Assembly (NCBI RefSeq): GCF_001636845.1
Contig: NZ_LITT01000005.1
Coordinates: 56,063-120,062, forward strand
Length of the DNA stretch: 64,000 bases
Origin: Clostridium ljungdahlii
GTDB taxonomy: Bacteria; Bacillota; Clostridia; Clostridiales; Clostridiaceae
Direction: 5' to 3'
Position 1 is the first letter of the stretch. The number at the start of each line of letters is the position of its first letter. Below are positions 1-8,884 of this stretch, piece by piece. Under the pieces are notes generated by a model that worked only from the letters and a program-made list of their open reading frames with translations, was not told the DNA's origin and made no database searches. Made by a program: the position numbers and the translations under genes.

Positions 1-40
1 TATAATAAACAACGAAATGAAATGAAAGGATTGATTATAA

Positions 41-1219
41 ATGAATAAGAAAATACCATTCTCACCACCAGATATAGGTGAAGACGAAATAAATGCAGTT
101 GTAGAAGTTTTAAAATCAGGATGGATTACTACAGGTCCAAAATGTGCTGAATTTGAAAAAAAGATTGCCGAATATTGTAATAGTGATAAAGCACTAGCTG
201 TAAACAGTAATTCTGCTGGACTAGAACTTGTATTGAAGGAATTTGACATAAAAGCAGGAGATGAAGTCATAACTACTCCTTATACTTATACTGCAACAGC
301 AAGTGCTGCTATACGTAGAGGAATAAAACCAAAGTTAGTAGATATAGAAAAGGATTCTTTCTTAATTGATTTAGAAAAATTAGCAGATGCTATAACACCT
401 AAGACAAAAGCTATATATACAGTAGATGTTGCAGGAGTACCTATAGATTATGATGCTGTTCGCAAAATATTAAAGGATAAAAATCGCGAAGATATAATTT
501 TTGTATCGGATTCCGCTCACTCCTTTGGTGCAAAATACAAAGGCAAAAGAGTTGGTTCTCAAGCCGATTTCCATGTTTTCTCCTTTCATGCAGTGAAAAA
601 CTTTACTACTGCTGAAGGCGGTGCAATAACATTTAACGAGAATGATAAATTTGATAAAAAAGACTTATATAAGGATTTTAAGTTGGAATCCCTACATGGT
701 CAATCAAAAGATGCTCTTTCCAAAATGCAGGCAGGTGCGTGGAAATATGATATAGTCACAGATGGTGGTAAGTGTAACTTAACTGATATATCTGCAGCTA
801 TAGGTTTGGCACAATTTCCAAGATATGAAGAAATGCTAAAAAAACGTAAAGCTATATTCGATTTATATACTAAATTTTTAAGTGAAAAGGATTGGGCTAT
901 AATTCCATTTAAGAAAGATGCTATACGTGAAACTTCATACCACTTATATCTTCTTCGTATAAAAGACTTTAGTGAAGATCAAAGAAATGAAGTAATAAAA
1001 TCCCTTGCAGCAAAAGATATAGCTACTAATGTTCACTATACTCCTTTGCCTATGTTTACACTTTACAAAAATTTAGGTTACGATATAAAAGATTATCCAA
1101 ATGCATATGATCACTATGCAAATGAAATTTCTGTACCAGTTTATTCTCTTCTTAAATTGGAAGATGCCGAATATGTCGTTAAAGAATTAATTTCTGCCGT
1201 AGAAAAAGTCATGAAATAA
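41..1219 (+). CDS. DegT/DnrJ/EryC1 family sugar aminotransferase
   Basis: A PLP-dependent aminotransferase of 392 aa that in this family transfers an amino group from glutamate or glutamine to a nucleotide-linked keto-sugar. The PLP lysine is in FHAVKNFTTAEGG near residue 185, preceded by the SDSAHSFGAKYKG segment that contacts the cofactor. The N-terminal IPFSPPDIGEDEI and the length of about 390 aa are typical of the family, and the PseC-like subgroup is possible. AAAGGA lies 10 nt before the ATG. It is followed after 20 nt by a second family member, so both probably finish a surface-polysaccharide or flagellin-glycan operon that begins upstream of the window. The sugar substrate cannot be read from sequence. 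Confidence 0.9.
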   Translation: MNKKIPFSPPDIGEDEINAVVEVLKSGWITTGPKCAEFEKKIAEYCNSDKALAVNSNSAGLELVLKEFDIKAGDEVITTPYTYTATASAAIRRGIKPKLVDIEKDSFLIDLEKLADAITPKTKAIYTVDVAGVPIDYDAVRKILKDKNREDIIFVSDSAHSFGAKYKGKRVGSQADFHVFSFHAVKNFTTAEGGAITFNENDKFDKKDLYKDFKLESLHGQSKDALSKMQAGAWKYDIVTDGGKCNLTDISAAIGLAQFPRYEEMLKKRKAIFDLYTKFLSEKDWAIIPFKKDAIRETSYHLYLLRIKDFSEDQRNEVIKSLAAKDIATNVHYTPLPMFTLYKNLGYDIKDYPNAYDHYANEISVPVYSLLKLEDAEYVVKELISAVEKVMK

Positions 1220-1239
1220 ATTGAAAGCGAGGACAAAAA

Positions 1240-2361
1240 ATGAAAGTTAATTTTTTTACACCTACAAGAGAATACTTAGAAAAGAAAGAAGAATTTAATA
1301 AAGCTATATCCGCTGTACTTGAAAGTGGGAGCTTTATATTTGGGCCTCAAGTGTCAGAACTTGAAGAAGAAATAAAAAAATATACAGGAGCCAAGCATGC
1401 CATAGCTGTAGCTTCTGGAACAGATGCTCTTTTAGTTGCTTCTCATGCGCTAGGATTTAAAGATGGAGATGAAATTATAACTTCCCCTTTTACATTTTTA
1501 GCTTCAACTTCTTGTATAGCTAAATTAAATGCAAAACCAGTTTTTGTTGATGTAGATGAAGATACTTTTAATCTAGATGCAAATAAAATCGAAGAAAAAA
1601 TAACTTCAAAAACTGCAAGTATATTACCAATACATCTTTTTTCACAGATGGCGGACATGGACAAAATAATGGATATAGCATCCAAACATAATTTAAGCGT
1701 TTTAGAAGATGCTGCAGAAGCCTTTGGTATGCAGTGGGGAGGTTCCTCAAGTGAATATAAACATTCTGGTACTATAGGTGATATTGGTATTTATTCGTTT
1801 TTCCCAACAAAAACACTAGGTGGTTACGGCGATGGAGGCATGATAGTAACTAATAATGACAAGTTAGCTGAAACTGCTAAAATGCTTAGAGTACATGGTG
1901 CTTCTAAAAAATATCATTATGACTATATAGGATATAATTCAAGACTTGATTCTATTCAAGCTGCTGTACTTTTAGTTAAACTAAAGTATATAGACAATGC
2001 ACTTAAACAAAGACAAAAGGTAGCTGATTGGTACAAAGAAAGACTTGCTGGTTGTGACTATATAAAACTTCCTACAGTTAAAGGAAATCAAAAACCAGTA
2101 TATTATGCATTTAATACATTAGTAGAAAAAAGAGATGAGCTTGCTGCATACTTAAAGGAAAATGAAATTGGAACTAGTATTTATTATCCAATCCCTCTTC
2201 ATCTTCAAAAGTGCTTTGATTATTTAGGCTATAAAAAGGGCGATTTTCCTGTAGCTGAAAAACTTTCGACTAAAGTTTTAGCTCTTCCTATATACCCTGA
2301 AATAACTGAAGATGAAGTTAACTTTGTATGTGAAACCATTAAAAAATTCTATACAAAATAA
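1240..2361 (+). CDS. DegT/DnrJ/EryC1 family aminotransferase (second copy)
   Basis: A 373-aa PLP aminotransferase related to the upstream gene but not a recent duplicate. The PLP lysine sits in YSFFPTKTLGGYGDGG near residue 190, and the family start FFTPTREYLEKK and the segment SGTDALLVASHALGF are visible. It probably aminates a UDP- or dTDP-4-keto sugar, or the 3-keto position as in QdtB/FdtB-like enzymes. AGCGAGG gives a ribosome binding site 9 nt before the ATG. A hairpin terminator follows the stop. The close spacing and shared strand indicate co-transcription with the first aminotransferase. Confidence 0.9.
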   Translation: MKVNFFTPTREYLEKKEEFNKAISAVLESGSFIFGPQVSELEEEIKKYTGAKHAIAVASGTDALLVASHALGFKDGDEIITSPFTFLASTSCIAKLNAKPVFVDVDEDTFNLDANKIEEKITSKTASILPIHLFSQMADMDKIMDIASKHNLSVLEDAAEAFGMQWGGSSSEYKHSGTIGDIGIYSFFPTKTLGGYGDGGMIVTNNDKLAETAKMLRVHGASKKYHYDYIGYNSRLDSIQAAVLLVKLKYIDNALKQRQKVADWYKERLAGCDYIKLPTVKGNQKPVYYAFNTLVEKRDELAAYLKENEIGTSIYYPIPLHLQKCFDYLGYKKGDFPVAEKLSTKVLALPIYPEITEDEVNFVCETIKKFYTK

Positions 2362-2370
2362 CATTATACA

Positions 2371-2413
2371 AAAAGCAGTATTTAGTTTTTACACTAAGTA
2401 CTGCTTTACAAAA
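2371..2413. terminator. hairpin between convergent genes
   Basis: AAAGCAGTA pairs with TACTGCTTT around an 18-nt loop. On the minus strand the stem runs into TTTTTG, so it can end the minus-strand gene that stops at 2426 as well as the plus-strand aminotransferases. Confidence 0.65.
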
Positions 2414-2425
2414 TTAATCACATTT

Positions 2426-3121
2426 TCAAAGCATTATATATATTTTATCCGAGAGTGTAAGCCCTCCAGGATTCCAACACCTTTGAGGACATTTCATAAT
2501 CTTGTATGGCATATGCAAATCATTTATGAACTTATAGAATTCATTATCAAGCCATGGAGGAGTCCAACTTCCCGACCTACATATGTGAATTACATTTATG
2601 TTATCATTTACTAAATGCTCCACCTTAGGATATTTTATAGAAAATGATTTATTTATTTCCTCAAATTCACTTTTTTCTTCATAAGTATAAGGACTATAAA
2701 CTATATTTGCTTTTTTTATAATACTGTCTTTTAAAAGTTTTCCAAGCCAATTGGCACAATTCAATTCAAAATCAAGTGACTTCATCCCGCCATAACCTAA
2801 ATCAGAATGTGCATCAAAATTTATGACTTCATCACAATTATTGTTTTGAGCTATGAAATAAGAAAACTTATGGGAATCAGATACATATACCTTAGCTTTT
2901 CTTTCTATGGAAAAGCATTGTTCTATTTTACTCCAAAAGCCTTTCAGTTCATTACCAGTTCTAACTGTTTTTTCAATGTTTTCTCCCATTTGCCTATTTT
3001 TAAGATATCTCCTATACCACAATATAATATTTGTTCTCTTATTCTCAATATAAGAGCCACACCATTCCTCTCTTACAGGAATAAAATAATCCCAATCAAT
3101 GCTGAGAAGATTTTTTTTCAT
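2426..3121 (-). CDS. UPF0489-like (arginase-fold) protein
   Basis: A protein of about 231 aa resembling the UPF0489/C5orf22 family, which has an arginase/deacetylase-like fold and no settled function. SIDWDYF near the N-terminus and NFDAHSDLGYGG in the middle are the Asp/His clusters expected to bind metal, and CRSGSWTPPW sits near the C-terminus. An upstream in-frame GTG at 3136 exists, but it lies inside the ribosome binding site (GTGAGGTG), so the ATG at 3121 (MKKNLLSIDWDYF) is preferred. It is convergent with the aminotransferases. Confidence is good for the family and low for any reaction. Confidence 0.7.
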   Translation of the reverse strand: MKKNLLSIDWDYFIPVREEWCGSYIENKRTNIILWYRRYLKNRQMGENIEKTVRTGNELKGFWSKIEQCFSIERKAKVYVSDSHKFSYFIAQNNNCDEVINFDAHSDLGYGGMKSLDFELNCANWLGKLLKDSIIKKANIVYSPYTYEEKSEFEEINKSFSIKYPKVEHLVNDNINVIHICRSGSWTPPWLDNEFYKFINDLHMPYKIMKCPQRCWNPGGLTLSDKIYIML

Positions 3122-3187
3122 AGCAATACACCTCACATATAACTATAATGTTACACCTCCAGCATGAATTTTTAAACCTTTCAAATA

Positions 3188-4406
3188 CTAATTTTTAACA
3201 TAAGAAATCCACATATTTCTTATGTTTTTATAATATTCATCCTTGGTAATATTATAAAGGACATTCATTTCTTCAATATGAATACAATGATAAAAGTCAG
3301 AACTGCTAGGAGGTCCATTTTTTATAATGTGATATAAATCATAGGATGTGAAGTTTCCTATATCATAATAAGGCAGTATATATTTTAAGCTTAGGAGTCC
3401 CTTATTCCAGTATCTTTTAGCCATGTTAGAATAGTATATATTGGGGAGGCAGCGTACACTGCTCCAATCATATAAACCTATCAATGTAAATATATACCCG
3501 TTTAATGTATAGGTAGACGTTTTTCCTACATATTGCTGAAAGAATATCTTATCTTCAAGGCTTTTATCTAAAGCACCTAGAGTATCCATAACACCACCTT
3601 CTGAAACAGGCGTTAAAAGATATTTAAGCACTCTCTGCCCTGCATTTATATACTTTGAATTTTTAGTTAAATGATAGGCTCTAGTAAATACACTAAGTGC
3701 CTGCCCCTGAGACATACTTGAAGCCCATCCTTCATTTAAGCATTCATAATATCCAAATTTAAACTCATATCTTAGAGATCCATCCTTTTTTATACTCTTT
3801 ATTAGAAAATCCGCTGTATTTAAAAATTTATCTTTATTAACCCCAGTATCCATATACCCATCATATAAATAAAGTGCATATTGGCATATAGTAACTGCAT
3901 TATAATAAAATTTGCCATTGTATTTTACCATGGGTATGCCGTTTTTATCATATTTAAAGCTAGGAGACTCAAGATAAGCCCAATCCGGCTGATAATTAAA
4001 ATATTTTTTTACAGGATCATATTCTTCATATAATGTGTAATTGCACTTATTGCTTTTATAATAGTCCACACCATTTTTGCCAATATTCATATACTCCGGG
4101 AGGAAAGAATATTTATCCAAAACAGGCACCTTTCTCTCTGCCAGCAGCTTACATATTTTTGCTTCGTTTATAATACTTTTAGGCATATTTTTATTTCCTA
4201 AAACTATATTATATCCTTCTATAGCTTTTGAATATTTTTTTTCATTTTGTAATCTTCTGCTATTTTTCAGTATGTTTTTGGCTTCATTTTCAGATACTTC
4301 ACCCACTTTTAAAAGCCTTTGCTGCTCCAGTAAACACAATTATGTTAATAACCAAAATTATAGCTGTACATATTATCTTTGTAATTATATCTTTTTTAAA
4401 TTTCAT
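3188..4406 (-). pseudogene. D-glucuronyl C5-epimerase-like exported protein, frameshifted
   Basis: The downstream frame (3188 to about 4335) encodes about 380 aa ending in a D-glucuronyl C5-epimerase C-terminal domain, with the family signature around NFTSYDLYHI and the preceding YYDIG. The signal peptide lies in another frame. ATG at 4406, 7 nt after AAAAGGAGA, opens MKFKKDIITKIICTAIILVI and a hydrophobic segment ending TGAAKAFK, but reaches TGA four codons later. Removing one base in the CTTTTAAAAG run at about 4312-4321 joins the frames as KALKVGEVSENE. The frame used downstream has only a TTG start with no Shine-Dalgarno, so it is not a separate gene. This is either a real one-base insertion or a sequencing error. 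The role would be epimerising uronic acids in a surface polymer outside the cell. Confidence 0.75.
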
Positions 4407-4527
4407 ATTTTCTCCTTTTATGACTTTCAAATAATATTAACCTATTATAACTTTTAATATTATTTTCTAATACGTAAAAATATATTCTAAACTTTAATCA
4501 TAGCTTTCCTGTTTTATATATAAAAAA

Positions 4528-5655
4528 TCAATAATATGGAATTACCTTATTTCTACCCGTATGCTTTGCTTCATATAGAGCAATATCTGCACTTTCTATA
4601 ATTTGTTTAACATTATTTACAATATCAGGATAAGTTGTAACCCCAATAGATACAGAAATATTAATTTTTTTACCCGTAGATAGTATAAACTCATGCTTTT
4701 CTATCGCTTTCCTTATTCGTTCAGCAATTTCTATAGCTTGTTTATTAGGACAGTCTATTAATAATATTGAAAACTCTTCTCCACCGTTTCTTGAAATTAT
4801 ATTAAAAGATCTGCATGCTCTTTTAAGTATTAGAGCAATTTGTTTTAGCACTTCATCACCTGAAGGATGACCATATGTATCATTAATCTTTTTAAACCAA
4901 TCAATATCTATCATAATAAGTGAAAGCCTTTCTTTTCTTTCAACTGCCCTCTTAGATAAATCATTAAACAAGTTGTTGAAATTTCTAACATTATTAAGCC
5001 CAGTTAAAAAGTCTGTGCAGGAATCTTCCTTAAACTTCATAAATAACAAACTTGATTTATCTATATACTCGCAAATATAATATATTATAAATCCAAATAT
5101 AATTGTTAAAATTGAATATATAATAAAAAATTTGTAAATTGTATTATTGATTTTTACAGTTGACGATACTATATTCATAAAAAGAAAATCGAAAATCAAG
5201 CTGCTGATAATCATGCATAGCCATTTTTTTGTTTTCTGTACACTGCATTTAGAAATAATCCCACAGCTAATACTTATACTTAATATTGTAATGGATATAA
5301 GTAATGTTTCATAACTTATTAATCCAAATACTATTGAAAAAAAAGAAATTACTACCCCTGTAATAAATGAACATAAGAAGCCGCCGTTTATTGCTGAAAT
5401 AAGTATAGCAAAATTTTGAAAATCTACCGGTATGTAACCTTTATCTTCCATAATAAAAGGTATCAAAAACCCACCTAAAACTCCTGAAGTAATTCCATAT
5501 AACACCCTTATCCTTACAGGAGACGATGGGTTTAATAAATGTTCTTTATTTTTAAAAAATTGACTCCATATAAAAAAAAATGAAATGAAAAGAAATATAC
5601 TATTAAGTAAATGTCTTGTAATAAATAAATAATTATTTATAGGGCAACACCTCAA
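4528..5655 (-). CDS. membrane diguanylate cyclase (5TM-5TMR_LYT-like + GGDEF)
   Basis: A protein of up to 375 aa with an N-terminal membrane sensor of about six helices (residues 10-205) and a C-terminal GGDEF domain (about 215-372). The helix loop GGFLIPFIMEDKGYIPVDFQN resembles the 5TMR_LYT sensor type. The active-site loop is GGEEF in RNGGEEFSILL, and DIDWFKKINDTYGH is the metal-binding strand, so cyclase activity making c-di-GMP is expected. No EAL domain is present. The first possible codon is a TTG at 5655 after GGGTGG with poor spacing, so the exact start is unsure. It is transcribed alone. Confidence 0.85.
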   Translation of the reverse strand: MRCCPINNYLFITRHLLNSIFLFISFFFIWSQFFKNKEHLLNPSSPVRIRVLYGITSGVLGGFLIPFIMEDKGYIPVDFQNFAILISAINGGFLCSFITGVVISFFSIVFGLISYETLLISITILSISISCGIISKCSVQKTKKWLCMIISSLIFDFLFMNIVSSTVKINNTIYKFFIIYSILTIIFGFIIYYICEYIDKSSLLFMKFKEDSCTDFLTGLNNVRNFNNLFNDLSKRAVERKERLSLIMIDIDWFKKINDTYGHPSGDEVLKQIALILKRACRSFNIISRNGGEEFSILLIDCPNKQAIEIAERIRKAIEKHEFILSTGKKINISVSIGVTTYPDIVNNVKQIIESADIALYEAKHTGRNKVIPYY

Positions 5656-6046
5656 AACTTGGAAATTCCACCCTGTTAATAAAGAATATTATAAGAGTAT
5701 TTTACACATTTTAACTTATTTTTTATATACATTATTATTTAGGACGAAATAAATATTTTGTTCTAAAAATGATGATTTTATACTCATTTATTACCCATTT
5801 AATTTAATTTCATAAATTGAAAATAATTACACTCTTTATCCCATTTTATTGTAAATTATAACATTACTTTGATATTCTTCTTATAATAATTGGATTTTAC
5901 TCAATATTATGTTATAATTTATTATACAAAATATTTATAATGTACAATTATCTCGAAAAGAGGAAACTAAATGGAAAGAAAAAGTGACAGAAAAGTAAAA
6001 TATCTTACCCAAATGGAGAATTTTTCTTTACTCTATTTATTTATAG

Positions 6047-6074
6047 GTTGAGACATTTTTGAAAATCAATCACA
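6047..6074. repeat. solitary right end of an IS21-like repeat
   Basis: GAGACATTTTTGAAAATCAATCACA closely matches the right terminus of the repeat at 60979-61191 (GGGACATTTTCGAAAATCAATCACA). No left end or transposase is found nearby, so this appears to be a scar left by a lost element. Confidence 0.55.
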
Positions 6075-6100
6075 TATATATATATTTACTAAAATATAAC

Positions 6101-6129
6101 TTGACAGTATTTTATAAATAATTTAATAT
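6101..6129 (+). promoter_or_regulatory. sigma-A promoter of the MarR gene
   Basis: TTGACA (6101-6106), a 17-nt spacer and TAATAT (6124-6129) lie about 50 nt before the MarR start, with no competing gene. Confidence 0.65.
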
Positions 6130-6182
6130 AGTTCATAATAGAATTGTTCAATGCTAAATTATATTAATAAGGAGGTGTTTTT

Positions 6183-6626
6183 ATGGATTATAATGATTTA
6201 AAGGCAAAAAAGGCCATAGAGGTAGTTCAATCATTTATGTCCATTAGCAAAACTCTAGCAAAATTCACACAGCAAAATGCAGAAAGTTTAGGTTTAACAT
6301 TGCAACAATTAGGAATTTTAAATACCATATATTCTTCTCCATTAATAACCTTTAAAGAAATAACAGAGAATTTACTCATTTCTAAAAACACAGCAAGTGT
6401 TAGCCTTGATGAACTTGTTAATTTAGGTTTAGTCGAACTTAAACCATCTGAAGATGATAGGCAAAAAATTAACCTGATTTTAACTGGTCAAGGCAAGGAA
6501 ATATCAAAAAAGTCAATTCAAACTCCTGCATCGTACAATGCTATGATTTCCGCACTAGAAAAAATATCCGCAGAAGATGTAGACACACTACTTCGTATTC
6601 ATAAGGAACTCTCAAAGTTTTTATAA
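6183..6626 (+). CDS. MarR family transcriptional regulator
   Basis: A 147-aa winged-helix repressor. The recognition helix is around LLISKNTASVSLDELVNLGL (about residues 60-80), and the wing is EDDRQKINLILTGQG. Helical ends at both termini should form the dimer. The ATG follows AAGGAGGTG by 6 nt. It is transcribed alone from a good sigma-A promoter, and no partner efflux or detoxification gene adjoins it on the same strand. Autorepression through its own promoter is the usual arrangement, but the operator is not obvious and the ligand is unknown. Confidence 0.88.
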   Translation: MDYNDLKAKKAIEVVQSFMSISKTLAKFTQQNAESLGLTLQQLGILNTIYSSPLITFKEITENLLISKNTASVSLDELVNLGLVELKPSEDDRQKINLILTGQGKEISKKSIQTPASYNAMISALEKISAEDVDTLLRIHKELSKFL

Positions 6627-6722
6627 TACGGATCTTTAGTTATTTTTACTTATAAGGAAAAGAGATGTTATAAAGTGAAGTTTAATAAAAAAAGTATATT
6701 AGTCGATATTTTAATTTTGAAC

Positions 6723-7220
6723 TTATTTATTCAATTTTTTATTAAATCTAACAGCATAAGTTAAATATGGCTCTCCAAAATATTCTTCTTTATCTTTTAT
6801 GTATCCATGTTTTTTATAAAATAAAATAGCTCTACTATTTCCCTTAAAAGCCCATATCACAATTTCTTTATAACCATATTTAAACGCCTGTTGCTCTGCA
6901 AAGTTAAGTAATTGGCTCCCAATTCCTCGATTTTGATAAGCTTGTGAAATATAAATACGCCAAACTTCAAAAGCTCCTATTTTATCATTGTCAACTGTAT
7001 CTCCAATAGATAATAGTGCCACAATATGCCCATTACATTCATAAACATAGTTTGATAATCTACCAGATAAAAAGTCTACTTTTAATCTCTTTTTCCTATC
7101 AAAACAGCCATTATCATTGAGCAATTGTTCATTTACATAGCCATCATATACAGACCTCCAATTATCATTCACAATTTTACAAACAATTTCTATATCTTCT
7201 TCTTGAAGCAAACGTATCAT
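6723..7220 (-). CDS. GNAT family N-acetyltransferase
   Basis: A 165-aa acetyl-CoA-dependent N-acyltransferase. The CoA-binding motif A is QAYQNRGIGSQLLNFAEQQA (about residues 93-112), followed by motif B around NSRAILFYKKHGYI. The N-terminal IRLLQEEDIEIV is the usual first strand. It lies 21 nt downstream of a truncated methyltransferase and may have been its operon partner. The substrate (antibiotic, amino acid or protein terminus) cannot be deduced. Confidence 0.85.
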   Translation of the reverse strand: MIRLLQEEDIEIVCKIVNDNWRSVYDGYVNEQLLNDNGCFDRKKRLKVDFLSGRLSNYVYECNGHIVALLSIGDTVDNDKIGAFEVWRIYISQAYQNRGIGSQLLNFAEQQAFKYGYKEIVIWAFKGNSRAILFYKKHGYIKDKEEYFGEPYLTYAVRFNKKLNK

Positions 7221-7241
7221 TTGATTTATTTCCTTTCTAAT

Positions 7242-7574
7242 TTATCTCTTTCTTGCCCTTACAATTATAATAACAGGAATTTCTTTATTATTTAAATAAC
7301 TTTTTCTACGCCTTTTCGCATGCTCTATTAATTTACTACTAAAATCAAAAGCAACTACTTTCGCACCTTTTTCAGCCATTCTTTGTGAAAAATTACCTGT
7401 TCCACAAGCAACATCAAGTACATAATCATTCTTATTTACTTCAAGTAGTTCCTCAACCCCCGGTCTTACAATACAACAATGAAAATAATTAGAGTTATCT
7501 CCCATCCTTTCATCCCAAAAATCTGCGTTTTCATCCCATGCATTTTTGCTTTCCAATACTGTTTCTTCAAACAT
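7242..7574 (-). pseudogene. SAM-dependent methyltransferase, 3' truncated
   Basis: The first ~95 aa match a class I methyltransferase: ENADFWDERMGDNSNYFH, then the SAM-binding motif I VLDVACGTGNFSQ near residue 52 and the acidic loop VAFDFSS. The frame then ends in a basic run (VRARKR) and stops at 110 aa, while family members run to about 240 aa. The core sheet beyond strand 3 is missing, so the product cannot be a working methyltransferase. The start is sound: GGGGAGG, 7 nt, ATG. A deletion between this gene and the GNAT gene is the simplest cause. Confidence 0.8.
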
Positions 7575-7620
7575 TATATAACCTCCCCTATAATTTAAAA
7601 AGTAACTTTTAATATACTAA

Positions 7621-7801
7621 TATGAAGCCATTAAAATTATTATCAAAAAATAAAATTTTTCCATTATCGGGATGTACAAAATTAACCAATGATTTTAATG
7701 TTGTAGATTTACCTGCTCCATTTCTGCCTATAAATCCTGTAATTTTTCAGTTCAAAAGCAGGATATTTCTTACATAGATTTTTTACTTCAAGTACACTCA
7801 T
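7621..7801 (-). pseudogene. ABC transporter ATPase remnant
   Basis: ATG at 7801 overlaps the stop of the AbrB gene (ATGA) and opens MSVLEVKNLCKKYPAFELKN, a normal ABC ATPase beginning. After this, about ten codons before Walker A are missing and the frame shifts. The other frame gives ITGFIGRNGAGKSTTLKSLV and continues to about 7621, where homology ends. There is no signature motif, Walker B or permease. It is the debris of an AbrB-ATPase-permease operon. Confidence 0.8.
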
Positions 7802-8028
7802 TCCTTATCACCTTCTCTTTCAGAAATATCTCCATCGAAAATTGTTTCGGTTAATTTAGCAAAAAGTGACTTTGGAGGTATAGCAATACCTTTCTTCTTA
7901 TCAGCAAGAACTATAATAGTATCACCAGGTTTGATGTCAAAAATGTCTCTAGCTTCTTTTGGAATAACAAATTGCCCTTTTTCACCGATTTTTACTGTCC
8001 ACGCATACTTGTCTTTTGGGTGCTTCAT
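7798..8028 (-). CDS. AbrB/SpoVT-type DNA-binding regulator
   Basis: A small transition-state regulator (76 aa) with a swapped-hairpin AbrB domain: WTVKIGEKGQFVIPKEARDIFDIKPGDTIIVLAD. AGAGGAAAT lies 5 nt before the ATG at 8028. A further ATG at 8046 would place that Shine-Dalgarno inside the gene, so it is rejected. The stop overlaps the start of a decayed ABC ATPase, showing the gene once headed a transporter operon that it probably autoregulated. The acidic tail GDISEREGDKE is typical of this subgroup. It may survive as an orphan regulator. Confidence 0.85.
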   Translation of the reverse strand: MKHPKDKYAWTVKIGEKGQFVIPKEARDIFDIKPGDTIIVLADKKKGIAIPPKSLFAKLTETIFDGDISEREGDKE

Positions 8029-8095
8029 ATTATTTCCTCTTTTCATTATTAAGATTGTATGATAAGTATGATTTGTATAACTAAATTATACTTAA

Positions 8096-8605
8096 TTATT
8101 TTAATAAGTCAAAATTTTTTATTCTTCTATATTCTATAAAAGTTAATATTATCATTATAATATCAAAAACAGTTAGTATTATTAGCCAACTTGAAGGATG
8201 AAGTATATATCTATAAATTTGGTAGATTATAAACAAAATCAATGATATTATAGTAAGTGGATAAGCCCAAGACTTTCTTTTCCATAGAAATATTATAAGA
8301 ATTAATTTGACTATTCCATGAGAAATCAAATAAAACACTCCAAAATATTGTGTACTTATAGTAAATTTTGAACTTGCCTTTATCATAAAATTTGCAATAA
8401 CATCTCTTGGGTCCTCTGATAACTCATGTTGTGTTAACAAAACAACTAAACCACTTAATCTACTTGGATTTAAAAAAAGTAATAAAATTCCACCTGTAAT
8501 TTCTAAAAAACCATCAATAAACTTTATTAATATTCCAATTTCAAATCCTTTATGAAATATATTACTATTTGTACTAAATTTCATTAAGTTCGATATAATA
8601 ACCAC
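8096..8605 (-). CDS. DUF2127 family membrane protein
   Basis: A protein of about 165 aa with four predicted transmembrane helices, matching the DUF2127 pattern: GILIKFIDGFLEITGGILLL, a middle soluble loop, FGVFYLISHGIVKLILI and a C-terminal helix pair ending IEYRRI. No enzymatic motif is visible and the function is unknown. The first codon is uncertain: GTG at 8605 overlaps an AGGTGG sequence, and an ATG seven codons later is the next choice. It stands alone between AbrB and a divergent gene. Confidence 0.75.
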   Translation of the reverse strand: MVIISNLMKFSTNSNIFHKGFEIGILIKFIDGFLEITGGILLLFLNPSRLSGLVVLLTQHELSEDPRDVIANFMIKASSKFTISTQYFGVFYLISHGIVKLILIIFLWKRKSWAYPLTIISLILFIIYQIYRYILHPSSWLIILTVFDIIMIILTFIEYRRIKNFDLLK

Positions 8606-8699
8606 CTGCTCTCATTACTACTTAAACTAAATAATAAATTATAATACTTATTATTTATATATTTGCTTTATTAATTCATATTGTAAATTATCTTTCCAA

Positions 8700-8732
8700 T
8701 TAACCTATATTATAAATAATGATATAGGTTAA
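8700..8732. repeat. 11-bp inverted repeat in a divergent promoter region
   Basis: TTAACCTATAT and ATATAGGTTAA form a perfect inverted repeat around 11 nt, between the DUF2127 gene and the divergent membrane-protein gene. It could be an operator or a weak terminator. No T-run follows on either strand, which favours a protein-binding site. Confidence 0.5.
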
Positions 8733-8884
8733 ATAACATCTTTAGACAATCTCCAAGTTTGAGAGTATTAATAATAGTTACATATTGTATAAAATGATAT
8801 AATTCACTTATACGTTGATTCGCAAAGGTAAGTTGTAATAAATTTAAGGTTTGAAAATTATAAATTATAGAAAGGAAACAGAAT

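Larger units (their letters stand above)
5656..6182. other. 527-bp A+T-rich intergenic region
   Basis: A long divergent intergenic region between the diguanylate cyclase and the MarR gene. It holds an IS21-like terminal sequence at 6047-6074 and a sigma-A promoter at 6101-6129, listed separately. The rest is A+T-rich with no open frame that has a ribosome binding site and no clear RNA structure. Confidence 0.6.

Noticed and set aside
1443..1750. Open frames on the minus strand across the second aminotransferase
   Set aside because: They lie wholly inside a strong coding gene on the other strand, have no ribosome binding sites and show no family features.
2312..2614. 100-codon plus-strand frame after the second aminotransferase
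   Set aside because: It overlaps the aminotransferase end and the antisense of the UPF0489 gene, and has neither a ribosome binding site nor a protein-like composition.
4306..4330. Programmed -1 frameshift in the epimerase at TTTTAAA
   Set aside because: Joining the frames needs a +1 shift, and no stimulatory structure is visible. The slippery heptamer would shift the wrong way.
3188..4339. Separate gene starting at TTG 4339 for the C5-epimerase
   Set aside because: There is no Shine-Dalgarno, and the proper signal peptide with a strong site lies just upstream in another frame. One gene with a frameshift explains it better.
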